DNA of 51,678 nt from an uncultured Desulfosporosinus sp. (GCA_927405585.1 CAKMJS010000004.1:1-51678); one strand, 5' to 3'. Counted from the first letter of the stretch, positions 7,928 through 16,529 are shown. The notes: generated by a model from the letters alone, not told the origin. A program made the numbers and translations.

Positions 7928-9112
7928 ATGATTGGAAACTTGAATTTCAAAGTAGATTCTATAAAGGATCAAGTAATTACCTGGAGGCATCTTCTACACC
8001 AGAATCCGGAATTATCATATCAGGAGGGAGAAACCTCTCAGTTTGTCTATAATACACTCTTGACCTTTGGAAATTTAGAGGTAACCCGGCCTACAAAAAC
8101 GAGCGTGATGGCACGAATGATTGGAAAGAAACCAGGTAAAGTGATTGCCCTTAGAGCTGATATGGACGCTTTGCCAATTCAAGAGGAAACAACGTTTGAG
8201 TATGCTTCCCAAAATCCTGGGGTGATGCATGCCTGCGGGCACGATGCTCATATTGCCATTCTATTGGGAGTAGCAAAGATTTTCAGTAGTCTGCAAGAAG
8301 ATATTACAGGAGAACTACGCTTCATCTTTCAGCATGCTGAGGAATTATTCCCGCCTGGAGGGGCAGAAGAACTTGTTGAAGCCGGAGTAATGGAAGGCGT
8401 AGACACTATACTTGGTGGACATGTATGGACACCTTTAGAAGTTGGTAAGATTGGCCTAACTCATGGTCCAATGATGGCATCGCCCGACTCGTTTTATCTC
8501 ACGATTAAGGGGAGAGGTGGACACGGGGCAATGCCCCATCAAACGATTGATGCGATTTTAATAGGTGCTGAAGTCGTGGTTAACTTGCAACATATCGTTT
8601 CGAGAAGCATTGATCCTTTAGATCATGTAGTGATCTCTGTGTGTCGATTTGACGGTGGCACAACTAATAACATTCTTCCGAACAACGTACAAATAGATGG
8701 CACGATCCGCACCTTAGATCCTAAACTACGTCAAGAAGTTCCGCTTTTGCTCGAACGAATTATCAAAGGCATTACCTCTGCACATGGAGCAGAATATGAT
8801 CTGAAAATAGTTCTAGGTTACAGACAAGTGATTAATGACGAGCGTATCGTTCGAGTTTTAGAAGAGACCGTACGTGATGTGATGGGTGCTTCAGCAATTG
8901 AGTTTGTACGACCCAGTATGGGCGCAGAGGATTTTTCCGCCTATCTACAAAAAGCTCCAGGTGCATTTTTCTTCTTAGGTGGAGGGAACAAAGAGAAAGG
9001 ATATAATTATCCTCATCATCACCCTTGTTTTATGATTGATGAAGAAGCTTTACACTATGGTATGATGATCTTTATTAATGCGACGTTAAAACTGCTAGCA
9101 GGAAAAGCTTAA
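7928..9112 (+). CDS. M20-family amidohydrolase (N-acyl-amino-acid deacylase type)
   Basis: The 394-residue protein is a complete M20D zinc amidohydrolase. HACGHDAH near residues 101-108 carries the metal-binding Cys/His/Asp pattern. HAEE near 139 gives the catalytic and bridging Glu. GGHVW, the lid-domain GGHGAMPHQTIDAI, GTIRT and SMGAEDFSAYL follow. The family removes acyl groups from N-acyl amino acids such as hippurate. There is no signal peptide, so it is cytoplasmic. AAAGGAG lies upstream of the ATG at normal spacing. It appears monocistronic. The exact acyl or amino-acid preference cannot be told. Confidence 0.88.
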   Translation: MIGNLNFKVDSIKDQVITWRHLLHQNPELSYQEGETSQFVYNTLLTFGNLEVTRPTKTSVMARMIGKKPGKVIALRADMDALPIQEETTFEYASQNPGVMHACGHDAHIAILLGVAKIFSSLQEDITGELRFIFQHAEELFPPGGAEELVEAGVMEGVDTILGGHVWTPLEVGKIGLTHGPMMASPDSFYLTIKGRGGHGAMPHQTIDAILIGAEVVVNLQHIVSRSIDPLDHVVISVCRFDGGTTNNILPNNVQIDGTIRTLDPKLRQEVPLLLERIIKGITSAHGAEYDLKIVLGYRQVINDERIVRVLEETVRDVMGASAIEFVRPSMGAEDFSAYLQKAPGAFFFLGGGNKEKGYNYPHHHPCFMIDEEALHYGMMIFINATLKLLAGKA

Positions 9113-9199
9113 TCATCAACTTGATGATTAAGTTCCAATAATTAAGTTAAACAAAAACTCGACGCTAAAAAGTAATGGGGGCAGATTGTGGAGGAAATG

Positions 9200-9382
9200 A
9201 TGGTTGAAGAGAGACAAGAAATGTGTTCGACAGTCAGCAAGATTGTAAGGATTAAGATTATACGAAGAAGAATCATCAATGCCAGGCCTCAAGAAGGGGA
9301 GATATCCGGTTTCGAGTGCGCCTCCTCAAGTTCGACTTGTGAGTCGAAGTGTAGCTATAGGCTATTAATGGAAGACTTTTGA
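9200..9382 (+). CDS. Small hypothetical ORF, doubtful
   Basis: A 60-codon frame. An in-frame GTG lies at 9188, but GGAGG at 9190-9194 best serves the ATG at 9200. The product is basic in the middle (IKIIRRRI) and Cys/Ser-rich later, and matches nothing I know. It ends 11 bases before a hairpin repeat and contains a palindrome (TTCGACT/AGTCGAA near 9332-9349). It could be spurious or part of a repeat-associated remnant. Confidence 0.3.
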   Translation: MVEERQEMCSTVSKIVRIKIIRRRIINARPQEGEISGFECASSSSTCESKCSYRLLMEDF

Positions 9383-9392
9383 CTATACTTTC

Positions 9393-9505
9393 ATCCAATC
9401 GTGAGACTCCCACTTCTACAAGTGGGAGTGGTACACCGTACTCCCTTCGGTGGGGGTAGACTCCCCCGAAGTCTCGATGTTCAACTTTAGTTGGACGAGT
9501 TCACT
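9393..9505 (+). repeat. Interspersed hairpin repeat, full copy 2
   Basis: About 113 bp and close to 85-90% similar by eye to 2028-2138. It begins ATCCAATC, has the hairpin ACTCCCACTT-CTAC-AAGTGGGAGT, then GTGGGGGTAGACTCCCCC, and ends GATGTTCAACTTTAGTTGG and GAGTTCACT. It lies between a doubtful ORF and the terminator of the beta-propeller gene. Confidence 0.8.
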
Positions 9506-9517
9506 CAAATATTGAAA

Positions 9518-9567
9518 ACAAATCAGGGCCTAGATATGCATTGAAGCAGGTCTAAGCCCTGATTTGT
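9518..9567 (-). terminator. Terminator of the beta-propeller gene
   Basis: ACAAATCAGGGCCTAGA (9518-9534) pairs, with one mismatch, with TCTAAGCCCTGATTTGT (9551-9567). On the minus strand a TTTT run follows. It is 20 bases past the stop. Confidence 0.75.
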
Positions 9568-9588
9568 GTATTAAGAAATCCTTCATTC

Positions 9589-11682
9589 TTAAGGATTTAA
9601 ACCTAATGAATTTCTCTCCACGAGAGACTCAAGGTCATTTGCTTTAATCATGGCTTTGGAAACAGTATAGAGAGTGTCCTTAATATAAATAATCCGTTCG
9701 ACCGTATTCGATGCGTTCTGATAATGCTGCCCAGCCTTTAATAGATCAGAATTCTTAAGATGTGTTATTTTTCCTCTAAGCGAAAAGCCCTTAATTAGAT
9801 CAAATTGATAAACATAAGCTCCCTGGAACATAAACTGCCCATAATCTAAGAGTCCACTTTTAGAATTACTGACAGGATAATTAACTTCCATTAGGGTAAC
9901 TGGGAACGACAAAATACCTTTCTCCTTATTAAAAAGTAAAGATTTGTGATTGCGTAGTACTTCAGAATCTGTCCCCCGATCACCAACTATCGTTTTAAAC
10001 ATCTCTACAGGATGGCTAACATCCGTTACATCAAAGACAGCAAGTTTCAGACCTTGGTAATAAGCATTTGTAACGCCATTTTGACTTAACTCTATGGTTT
10101 CTTTACCGAATCCAATGATATGATTTTCGTCGTAGGGGTGGAGATAATCACTGAAGCCCGGAATTTTTAAAGCTCCTAAAATTAGGGGTGAAGTCGGGTC
10201 TTTTAGATCTATAACAAAGAAAGGGTCGACATTTTTAAAAGTAACCATATAGCCACGATCACCCATAAACCGCACCGAATAGATCTTTTCTCCAGGTGCT
10301 ATATCTTCAATCTTCCCAGACAACTGGAGGTCTTCATCCATAATATAAACATTATTTTTAGTTGTAAAACTATCCGTTCGCCAAATTTCGCCTGTTGTTG
10401 TAGCGATCCTAAATAAACCGTTATGTTCATCCATAGCAAATTGGTTAAGAATAGTACCTGGTACTTCCCCTTTTGTTTTATAAGTGGTTTCACCCTTATC
10501 CAGACCAAATTTATAGAGAGCTGTCGTTGTTTTATACGGTCTTGGGTAAATCTGATCAGGGGGTGTTAAAGAAGAGGAAGAGGAAGAGGAAGCGGGATCA
10601 GGTGTAGGCTGTGGCATTGGAACAGGTTGCTCAATCGGCTGATGTTGGGTTACTGCAATATAAAGATTTGATGCGGAAGCATAAACCGTTTGAGAAGAGC
10701 CAAGATACGATTCAACCTGCATTTCCTTATCTTTTAGGTCAAGATCAAGACCAGCGATTAATAAATAATTTGGTTCGAGAAAGTTGGGAAAGTAATGAAT
10801 ATCGTTATAGTCAATTTTCACAAATTCTTCTTTGCTAACGGTATCTCGATAACTTGGCTGTGGTGGGTCAGATTCTTGTTGCATAATATGATAAGTATCT
10901 AAATATTTATTAGCAATTAAATATAGGTTTGACCCGATCTTGCGCGAAGAAACGTAGTTCCCGTCAAGTTCAACTTCCCGTATCTTTTTCAGATTAGTTT
11001 TGTCCTCTATGTCGTAGATGATCGCTCTCGTCGTTAATTTATTGTAAATCGGTGGATATATCAGTGCTTGGTCGCGAAGCTTTTGTTGAATAGCGCTGGG
11101 TTCTGGTTTAATTGGTTGAATATCTCCTGGAGGAGGATTTATTGCATAATAAGCACTTCCTATCACCACAAGGTACTTATCATCGACATATAGCTCCTGG
11201 GGCGTAAATTCACCCTCTTTAAAAGCAATACGGCTCAAAACTGTCATTGAGTCGGAAGGAAATATTTGAGCAACGATGAGCTCCTGATTGTTCACTTGGT
11301 AGATATAATGATCATCATTTTTTATGATATCCCCTTCGTCAACTCCGTCGACTTGAAGATTCGTAGTCGAATGATCTGAGCTTCCTTCGGCTGAAAAACT
11401 TTGAGTAGTAGATGCTTGAGGGACAGAACTTGGAACGGCAGACTTTTCTAACCCATTTCTCATGGTTGCTCCGTTTGCCCCATCCATTGCCATTCCAAAG
11501 GTGACCAGGGGTCTGGACCTTTCAGCCTCCGCTAAAATACTGCGTAACTTTTCAACCGTACCCACTGTAGGTAAGCCTTCCACTGGAGTTGACTTTTGGC
11601 TTTCGGCTCTATTCACGCTAGACAATGAGATTACAAGTGTGAATAACGAGAGCAGGGCAAGGGAGTACCAAACTTTCTTCAT
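9589..11682 (-). CDS. Secreted protein with C-terminal beta-propeller domain
   Basis: The 697-residue protein has a Sec signal peptide: MKK, a hydrophobic stretch to about residue 22, then a polar region. The mature part resembles the Beta_propel family (COG4880): TTNLQVDGVDEGDIIKNDDHYIY, YLVVIGS, and repeated blades with GEKIYSVRFMGDRGYMVTFK and DPFFVIDLKDPTSP. Function is unknown in the family, and it is exported in clostridia and archaea. A run of seven Ser, encoded by a hexanucleotide repeat near 10571-10592, lies in a Pro-rich linker. The start is fixed by AAGGAGGG before the ATG. It stands alone with its own terminator. Confidence 0.85.
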   Translation of the reverse strand: MKKVWYSLALLSLFTLVISLSSVNRAESQKSTPVEGLPTVGTVEKLRSILAEAERSRPLVTFGMAMDGANGATMRNGLEKSAVPSSVPQASTTQSFSAEGSSDHSTTNLQVDGVDEGDIIKNDDHYIYQVNNQELIVAQIFPSDSMTVLSRIAFKEGEFTPQELYVDDKYLVVIGSAYYAINPPPGDIQPIKPEPSAIQQKLRDQALIYPPIYNKLTTRAIIYDIEDKTNLKKIREVELDGNYVSSRKIGSNLYLIANKYLDTYHIMQQESDPPQPSYRDTVSKEEFVKIDYNDIHYFPNFLEPNYLLIAGLDLDLKDKEMQVESYLGSSQTVYASASNLYIAVTQHQPIEQPVPMPQPTPDPASSSSSSSLTPPDQIYPRPYKTTTALYKFGLDKGETTYKTKGEVPGTILNQFAMDEHNGLFRIATTTGEIWRTDSFTTKNNVYIMDEDLQLSGKIEDIAPGEKIYSVRFMGDRGYMVTFKNVDPFFVIDLKDPTSPLILGALKIPGFSDYLHPYDENHIIGFGKETIELSQNGVTNAYYQGLKLAVFDVTDVSHPVEMFKTIVGDRGTDSEVLRNHKSLLFNKEKGILSFPVTLMEVNYPVSNSKSGLLDYGQFMFQGAYVYQFDLIKGFSLRGKITHLKNSDLLKAGQHYQNASNTVERIIYIKDTLYTVSKAMIKANDLESLVERNSLGLNP

Positions 11683-11852
11683 ATCTAAGAAACCCTCCTT
11701 AATTCTCTGCCATTATTCTTGTATATTATCCTTACTCCTATAGACGCATATAAAAGTAGTAAACTGACGAACGATCATTTCCACCTACAGGCGTTTGAAG
11801 GCCTGTAACGCTCTGAGCTTAAGGAACCTTGGTGAGATCATCACACCCAGAC

Positions 11853-12038
11853 TCAGATCTGTTCTTCTTTCTTCTTAAAACTTGACCAAGGTGTATCCAC
11901 GACTAAACCTTTATTTAACAATTTTTCTACGGTTCCTTTCGCCCAAAACCCTGCACCCTCAGTTTTTTCTAAGCACTCAGCTAGGGTGATTTCTTCCCAA
12001 GTGTCTTCGCCTTTAAGTTGACTCAAAATTATTAACAT
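11853..12038 (-). CDS. Small hypothetical protein (61 aa)
   Basis: MLIILSQLKGEDTWEEI begins the 61-residue product, which is charged and has a Lys/Glu-rich tail. GGAGG lies nine bases before the ATG, which supports translation. It has no membrane segment or Cys motif. The middle (TVEKLLNKGLVVDTPW) could be a short winged-helix-like fold, but I do not recognise a family. It lies between the beta-propeller gene and the ferredoxin-like membrane gene on the same strand and may be independent. Confidence 0.55.
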   Translation of the reverse strand: MLIILSQLKGEDTWEEITLAECLEKTEGAGFWAKGTVEKLLNKGLVVDTPWSSFKKKEEQI

Positions 12039-12125
12039 AACATCAAACCTCCACTAATATTTGATTTCCCAAACTATTATAGCAGGAAACACCTCTTAGA
12101 TAAACTTCATTTAAATCCGCCTTGC

Positions 12126-12734
12126 TTAAGGTGTTACGGAATTTGTCTCGATGTTTTCAGGAACCATAGTATTTTGCTTTCGTAAAGCAAGACTAGATAA
12201 AGTACCCATTGGACATATAACGCACCAGGTTCTTGGTCGGTAAAAGTAACCGATTACAAGGCCAATAATCGTTGTTGTAAACATCATAGAATAAACTCTA
12301 AATCCTAAATGTACTACCCAATCAGGCATGATTCCAATATTAAGAAGATTAGGCATTGTCCAAGGAAGTTGAAACGCCATTAAAAATCTTACTTTTTCAA
12401 TAGGGTCTCTATTATCGAGAAATACCATTAAAGTGGAAAGACATATCATGAAGAAGTTAATAGAAAAGTAGGTCAGCATAATTCGCTTTCCTCTTCCGTT
12501 TATTAACCATTTTGGGGCAGTTCGTTTGGATGGAATATTATTAAACAGTCGGTTAAAGAGATTTGAGCGGGGACAATAGCTTTGACACCAAGTTCGTTTA
12601 TTATCCTTTATTACGAAAACAAACGGCATAATGAGACAGAAGAAACCGATCCAAGCAAAGACAATGTTAAAAAAGCCCAAGCAAAAAAAAAGGATCGTAA
12701 ACAGATACGAGTATTGAATCCAAACTTTTTTCAT
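12126..12734 (-). CDS. NapH-like membrane protein with two Cys-rich iron-sulfur motifs
   Basis: The 202-residue protein has about five hydrophobic segments and two Cys motifs, WCQSYCPR near residue 49 and WCVICPMG near 170. This is the Fer4_5 pattern seen in NapH/NosR-like and related membrane ferredoxin-like proteins that pass electrons across or at the membrane. Each motif has only two Cys, so cluster content is uncertain. A GGAG site precedes the ATG. It is monocistronic, with a promoter and palindromic operator candidate upstream at 12799-12827, so it may be repressor-controlled. The partner of this electron carrier is not visible. Confidence 0.75.
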   Translation of the reverse strand: MKKVWIQYSYLFTILFFCLGFFNIVFAWIGFFCLIMPFVFVIKDNKRTWCQSYCPRSNLFNRLFNNIPSKRTAPKWLINGRGKRIMLTYFSINFFMICLSTLMVFLDNRDPIEKVRFLMAFQLPWTMPNLLNIGIMPDWVVHLGFRVYSMMFTTTIIGLVIGYFYRPRTWCVICPMGTLSSLALRKQNTMVPENIETNSVTP

Positions 12735-12798
12735 TTATTAAAGCTCCATTCATTAAATTATTTCATGTTATACATCGGGGGGGTTAGGGGGCTATATT

Positions 12799-12827
12799 AT
12801 TATAGTATTAATACTACTTTTGAGCAA
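12799..12827 (-). promoter_or_regulatory. Promoter with palindromic operator for the NapH-like gene
   Basis: On the minus strand TTGCTC (12827-12822) and a perfect TATAAT (12804-12799) are 17 bases apart. The perfect palindrome TAGTATTAATACTA (12803-12816) fills the spacer and touches the -10 box, a classic repressor position. A run of seven C follows in the leader (12777-12783 on the plus strand as G). Confidence 0.55.
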
Positions 12828-12904
12828 TAGGGTTTACTATCTTTCTGAAACTACTTATAAGTACGGATGACCCTTATCAGGAGGATGAGTAAGTCTCCCT
12901 AAAC

Positions 12905-12946
12905 AACCAAACACGTTCAGCTAATAGCTAGTGAACGTGTTTGGTT
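12905..12946 (-). terminator. Terminator of the CapA-like gene
   Basis: AACCAAACACGTTCA (12905-12919) and TGAACGTGTTTGGTT (12932-12946) form a perfect 15-bp stem just past the stop of the minus-strand gene. On that strand GTTTAGGG follows. Confidence 0.7.
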
Positions 12947-12953
12947 TAGGTTA

Positions 12954-14159
12954 TTAACTGTTTGAATGTGTTGATAACTGGATGATATCTTTACCTAATA
13001 GATTTCTAGTCTGCTCTAAGACCTTTTCCAATACATCTAGGTCTTGTGTTGTGAGAAACGGCTCGGTCCCGGCTTTGATTTGTTGAATTGTATCCAAGAC
13101 AGGCACAACTCTGTATTGAAGTCTGCCGTTACTTCGATAGGGATGAGAGTAAGTAGGCACATAAGAAACTTGCGTCAAGATTGTATTATTTGCATCAAAG
13201 TCTTTTTCGAACTCAAGATTTAACACAATCCCGCTGTTTCTTTCCATGCCATTTTGGGCACTTATGAAGTTGCCCATGGAATAGATTACAAATTTCTTTT
13301 TGTCATTAATATTGATAACTTCCAATGGGTTGAGGACATGAGGATGGCTTCCTAAAATTGCATCTGCGCCAGCTTCTAAGAATTTCCTGGCGAGGTCTTT
13401 TTGTTGAATAGTAGGATGTTGGCTATACTCTTCCCCCCAATGTAAGACTAAGATTAGAATATCTACTTCAGGTCTGAGACTGGAGATGTCGGCAATGACC
13501 TTGTCAGGATTCAGGATATTCACTAGATATGGAGCGTTCTTAGGAAGTGGAATACCGTTGACGCCGTATGTATAGGCTATATATCCAACTTTAATGCCCC
13601 GAATAGTTTTAATAAATGGGGTATTTTGGGCTTCAGGGCTTGAAAAGCAACCGGTTGTATCTAATGAAGCTTTCTTCAGGACTTCTAAGGTTCGTAGCGC
13701 TCCCTTGTACCCTTGATCTAAGATATGGTTATTAGCCGTTACTACTAAATCAAAACCGCTGTTTTTAAACGCATCCGCTATGGCATCTGGACTATTAAAT
13801 AAGGGGTAACTCGAATACCCAGCTTCAGGTCCAGCCATAGGTGCTTCGAAATTAGTCGACGCATAGTCACCGGCCTTAATCAAGTGTTCCACAGGTGTGA
13901 AGAAGGAATTAAAGTTGTAGGAACCATCGTTTTGTTGTGCACCCCAATACTGGGTGTTGTGCATTAAATTGTCACCAGTTGCAGTAAGAATAATTGTTTC
14001 TATGTGCGGAATTTTTTGTTCCGGTGCGACTATGGTTTTCTGCACGGCTTCTTTTCCGTCAACTTGAGCTGAAGGAGACAAAATGCTAGGGGTGGTTGTG
14101 CATCCGGTTAATAATTGAAACAGGATTAATATTATGAGATTAGTTACTTTTCGTTTCAT
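12954..14159 (-). CDS. CapA/PgsA-family lipoprotein (metallophosphatase fold)
   Basis: The 401-residue protein starts with a lipoprotein signal whose lipobox is LTGC at about residues 17-20. The body is a CapA-type domain: TATGDNLMHN, NFEAPMAG, TANNHILDQGYKGALRTL, LHWGEEY, LGSHPHVLNP and SMGNFISAQ. These are the metal-ligand blocks of the PGA_cap family. The family includes PgsA of poly-gamma-glutamate capsule synthesis, but no pgsB or pgsC is nearby, so capsule synthesis is not supported. It is probably an anchored phosphatase of unknown substrate. It is monocistronic, with a terminator at 12905. Confidence 0.85.
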   Translation of the reverse strand: MKRKVTNLIILILFQLLTGCTTTPSILSPSAQVDGKEAVQKTIVAPEQKIPHIETIILTATGDNLMHNTQYWGAQQNDGSYNFNSFFTPVEHLIKAGDYASTNFEAPMAGPEAGYSSYPLFNSPDAIADAFKNSGFDLVVTANNHILDQGYKGALRTLEVLKKASLDTTGCFSSPEAQNTPFIKTIRGIKVGYIAYTYGVNGIPLPKNAPYLVNILNPDKVIADISSLRPEVDILILVLHWGEEYSQHPTIQQKDLARKFLEAGADAILGSHPHVLNPLEVININDKKKFVIYSMGNFISAQNGMERNSGIVLNLEFEKDFDANNTILTQVSYVPTYSHPYRSNGRLQYRVVPVLDTIQQIKAGTEPFLTTQDLDVLEKVLEQTRNLLGKDIIQLSTHSNS

Positions 14160-14360
14160 AAAAACCTCTTATTCCTCAATACTCTCTAATCTTTCATCTC
14201 TGAGTAGAATTACTAAATTTTCCTCTTATTTTAACAGAGCTCTTCTTAGAAATCTAGACTAATACTAATCACAAATTACTGTTTTCAACCTTCCTTCTGG
14301 TATAATACTATTGTCGGGATAACGATGCCTGTCAATTCGCTGGGTAAGGAGGATTTTGTA

Positions 14361-14615
14361 ATGCAAAAACTTTATCAAATTCTATGGTCCCTAGCTATTC
14401 TAATAATCATCGTTTCTACTATAATATTTTCCTTCGGGTTTATTTTAGTAGCAGCAGCAGTTGTGAGTTTAGTAGGAATTTACCGTCATTTCTTAATGAA
14501 AAAGAGAACTAGGGAATTTAAAACGAAACCATACATCTATGGCGAAATTATCGATTTGCAAAGCGAAGTGATTAAAGAAACGATTCAAACTAGAAAACCT
14601 GATGAATTTGAATAG
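14361..14615 (+). CDS. Small membrane protein of unknown function
   Basis: The 84-residue product has two closely spaced hydrophobic segments (about residues 7-43), then a basic stretch (KKRTREFK) and an acidic tail. An upstream in-frame ATG at 14325 would add 12 residues, but AAGGAGG at 14346-14352 points to the ATG at 14361. TATAAT at about 14301 could serve as a -10 box. No family is recognised. It is transcribed divergently from the CapA-like gene. Confidence 0.6.
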   Translation: MQKLYQILWSLAILIIIVSTIIFSFGFILVAAAVVSLVGIYRHFLMKKRTREFKTKPYIYGEIIDLQSEVIKETIQTRKPDEFE

Positions 14616-14619
14616 GAAA

Positions 14620-14646
14620 GTCTCTTTAGTTGAAACGAGTCCACTC
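14620..14646 (+). repeat. Remnant of the interspersed hairpin repeat
   Basis: GTCTC, then TTTAGTTGAAACGAGTCCACTC, match the 3' end of the full copies with GATGTTCAAC deleted between them. It lies in the short gap between two convergent genes. Confidence 0.45.
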
Positions 14647-14667
14647 CCAATAAAATATAATATTATA

Positions 14668-15474
14668 TTATAGGCGTTTAGTATTTCTTAGATAAGTGAA
14701 AATCTGCTCTATGGGGAGTTTTTCCCTAACGTGATAATCCACCCCAACCATCGTCTCGGCCTGTAACAAAGCGTTTAGGCAGGCCTCCTCGGAAGCCTCA
14801 ACCACTGCCTCGATAAAGGGGTCCAGAAACTTTGCACTATCAATTATCTGAGGCTTAGAATGGGGATGGATCCAAAGATAGTTGGAAAAGGCCATATCAA
14901 TATCTCCGCTCCCCCAGCGGCTAATACTTCCCACTCTGCTTAAACCTAGCGAAGGCCTTTTAGCAAGGCGTTTTAACTGGGGATAGCTCAAGGGGGCATC
15001 GGTGGCAATAATGGTAATATTTGAGTTGCGGTTCGACGGCGCTGCGTTGATAGGAAACATACGGCCAAAGGGGATGCCCTTTATTATCAAATCCTCTCGT
15101 TCACCAAAATTGCAGACCATTAATACTCCTATAGTCCAGGTTCCAAGGCTGTTCTTGACAATACGGGAAGAGGTGCCTACCCCGGATTTGTAGGAAAAGC
15201 TGCTCATGCCTACCCCTGCTCCGACGTTGCCCTCAGGAACCTGTCCACTCGTGGATGTGGTGATGGCTTGCCAAACATGCTCTTTTTGCACATGCCTGCC
15301 TCTAATATCATTTAAATACCCATCGTCACATTCAAATACCGTAATATTTGGTGTCCGTTCCACGATTCCTACCCCAGGGTTGTGTTTGAGAACCCAGTCA
15401 ATTCCGCCCTCTAGAGCTGCCCCGACGCTCAGAGTATTTGTGTTTACATTAGAAGCACCAATCATATTCATCAT
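14668..15474 (-). pseudogene. 5'-truncated P1 (DmpA/S58) family peptidase
   Basis: The 268-residue frame matches the P1 family from the NTLSVG block on: DGYLNDIRGRHV, EGNVGAGVGM, GVGTSSR, and a C-terminal ATDAPLSYPQLKRLAKR. P1 peptidases are about 330-370 residues and start with an ITDVPGV-x-VGH region that is missing here. The frame opens with MMNMIGASNVNT directly after an in-frame TAA and has no Shine-Dalgarno site. In this family the chain self-cleaves just before the nucleophile in the G-S/N-VG-G-TG region; here the residue is Asn. I read it as a gene that lost about 90 N-terminal codons, though a rearranged but functional start cannot be excluded. A repeat remnant lies about 95 bases upstream. 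Confidence 0.7.
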
Positions 15475-15568
15475 TTATTACTTTGTTCGACAAAATAAAC
15501 TAATAAATACATATCTTCTACGGCCAAGTTTGACAAAAATCGCGATGCTCATGTTATACCATAGAAGG

Positions 15569-15600
15569 GAACTCGTTCAACTAAGTTGAACATCAGACTT
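15569..15600 (-). repeat. Remnant of the interspersed hairpin repeat
   Basis: On the minus strand it reads AAGTCTGATGTTCAAC, then TTAGTTGAACGAGTTC, the 3' end of the full copies. It lies upstream of the truncated P1 peptidase. The rest of the gap to 15674 shows no gene. Confidence 0.5.
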
Positions 15601-15674
15601 TAGGTCTTTGGCTTCACTGATTCAACGAAACAATTATAGAAACATCACAAAATCTCGTAGTGTCAATTGTGGCG

Positions 15675-15761
15675 ATGCTCCCTTTCCTATTGGTATTGAG
15701 TGTGCTAGTATTCGTAGCGATATATCTCAGAAAAAAATATAAGGCTTGGAAAGCAGAATAA
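15675..15761 (+). CDS. Possible single-helix microprotein (28 aa)
   Basis: The frame encodes MLPFLLVLSVLVFVAIYL followed by RKKYKAWKAE and TAA: one hydrophobic helix and a basic tail, a positive-inside membrane peptide. A GTG at 15660 would extend it by five residues. No good ribosome site is seen, so it may be the tail of a lost membrane gene. Confidence 0.35.
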   Translation: MLPFLLVLSVLVFVAIYLRKKYKAWKAE

Positions 15762-15831
15762 TATTTCACTACAATTCAAAAGCTATACACGAAACAAGAA
15801 ACTGTTTTGAGTAATAGCGGAGGTGTTTGCC

Positions 15832-16011
15832 GTGCGAGAGTGGAAAGATTTAACCAAAGATGAAAAAGAGATCATATCAACTATGAAGACCCAGGGTATT
15901 ACCCCTGAAGAACTTCTCCAAAGGATGCGTAGCTCTGGAAGAATGAATGAACAAGCCATTGAAGGCTTAAAAAAAGCACTTGAAGACGTTAAACCTTTTC
16001 TAGTACACTAG
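15832..16011 (+). CDS. Small hypothetical protein (59 aa)
   Basis: GCGGAGG at 15817-15823 is eight bases before the GTG at 15832, which I take as the start. The in-frame GTG at 15823 overlaps the site itself. The product is charged and helical (REWKDLTKDEKEII, EELLQRMRSSGR), with no membrane segment. A strong terminator follows at 16038, so this is a complete small transcription unit. No family recognised. Confidence 0.6.
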   Translation: MREWKDLTKDEKEIISTMKTQGITPEELLQRMRSSGRMNEQAIEGLKKALEDVKPFLVH

Positions 16012-16037
16012 GAATCACTTGACGTAGTGAAGCTTTG

Positions 16038-16085
16038 AAACAAAAGTTTGCTTTAAAAATAGAGTTAGCAAACTTTTGTTTTTCT
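16038..16085 (+). terminator. Terminator of the 59-aa gene
   Basis: AAACAAAAGTTTGCT (16038-16052) and AGCAAACTTTTGTTT (16067-16081) form a 15-bp stem with T-rich tail. Confidence 0.8.
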
Positions 16086-16107
16086 GTGTATTGGGTATTA
16101 CCACTTA

Positions 16108-16136
16108 TTGTGAATCCATGAAATATCATTTATAAT
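16108..16136 (+). promoter_or_regulatory. Sigma-A promoter for the YbjQ gene
   Basis: TTGTGA (16108-16113) and TATAAT (16131-16136) are 17 bases apart, 41 bases before the ATG. Confidence 0.6.
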
Positions 16137-16177
16137 CGTAAGTGGATTCTAGATTAAGACACTAGGAGGGTTAGATA

Positions 16178-16498
16178 ATGATTTTGACAACAACACCATC
16201 AATAGATGGCCATAAAATCACTTCGTATTTGGGCGTTATTACTGGGGAAGCCATCATGGGCGCCAATATCATGAGGGATCTATTTGCTAGCATTACCGAT
16301 GTTATTGGTGGACGTTCTGGTGCTTATGAAGAAAAGTTACAGGAGGCTCGTCAAATTGCCTTTCATGAATTAGAGGAACGTGCGGCACGATTAGGTGCTA
16401 ATGCTGTGGTGGGTATTGATTTGGATTATGAAGTGGTAGGACAAAGTGGCAGTATGTTAATGGTCAGTGCCTCGGGTACAGCAGTTCGAGTAGAATAG
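16178..16498 (+). CDS. YbjQ/UPF0145 family protein
   Basis: The 106-residue protein is a full-length member of the YbjQ (DUF74, putative heavy-metal-binding) family. It shows [16 protein letters not shown] near residues 20-35, GGRSGAYEE, and [16 protein letters not shown] near the end. Proteins of this fold form pentamers; the metal role is not established. GGAGGG lies nine bases before the ATG. It has its own promoter at 16108 and terminator at 16530, so it is monocistronic. Confidence 0.9.
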   Translation: MILTTTPSIDGHKITSYLGVITGEAIMGANIMRDLFASITDVIGGRSGAYEEKLQEARQIAFHELEERAARLGANAVVGIDLDYEVVGQSGSMLMVSASGTAVRVE

Positions 16499-16529
16499 AT
16501 GCAGGTACTCTGGATGAACCACTTAATGT

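Noticed and set aside
11462-11743. Plus-strand 93-codon frame opposite the propeller gene start
   Set aside because: It is a shadow of the signal-peptide and N-terminal region of the minus-strand gene.
12954-14159. Poly-gamma-glutamate capsule operon
   Set aside because: Only the CapA-like protein is present. No pgsB or pgsC ligase genes occur nearby.
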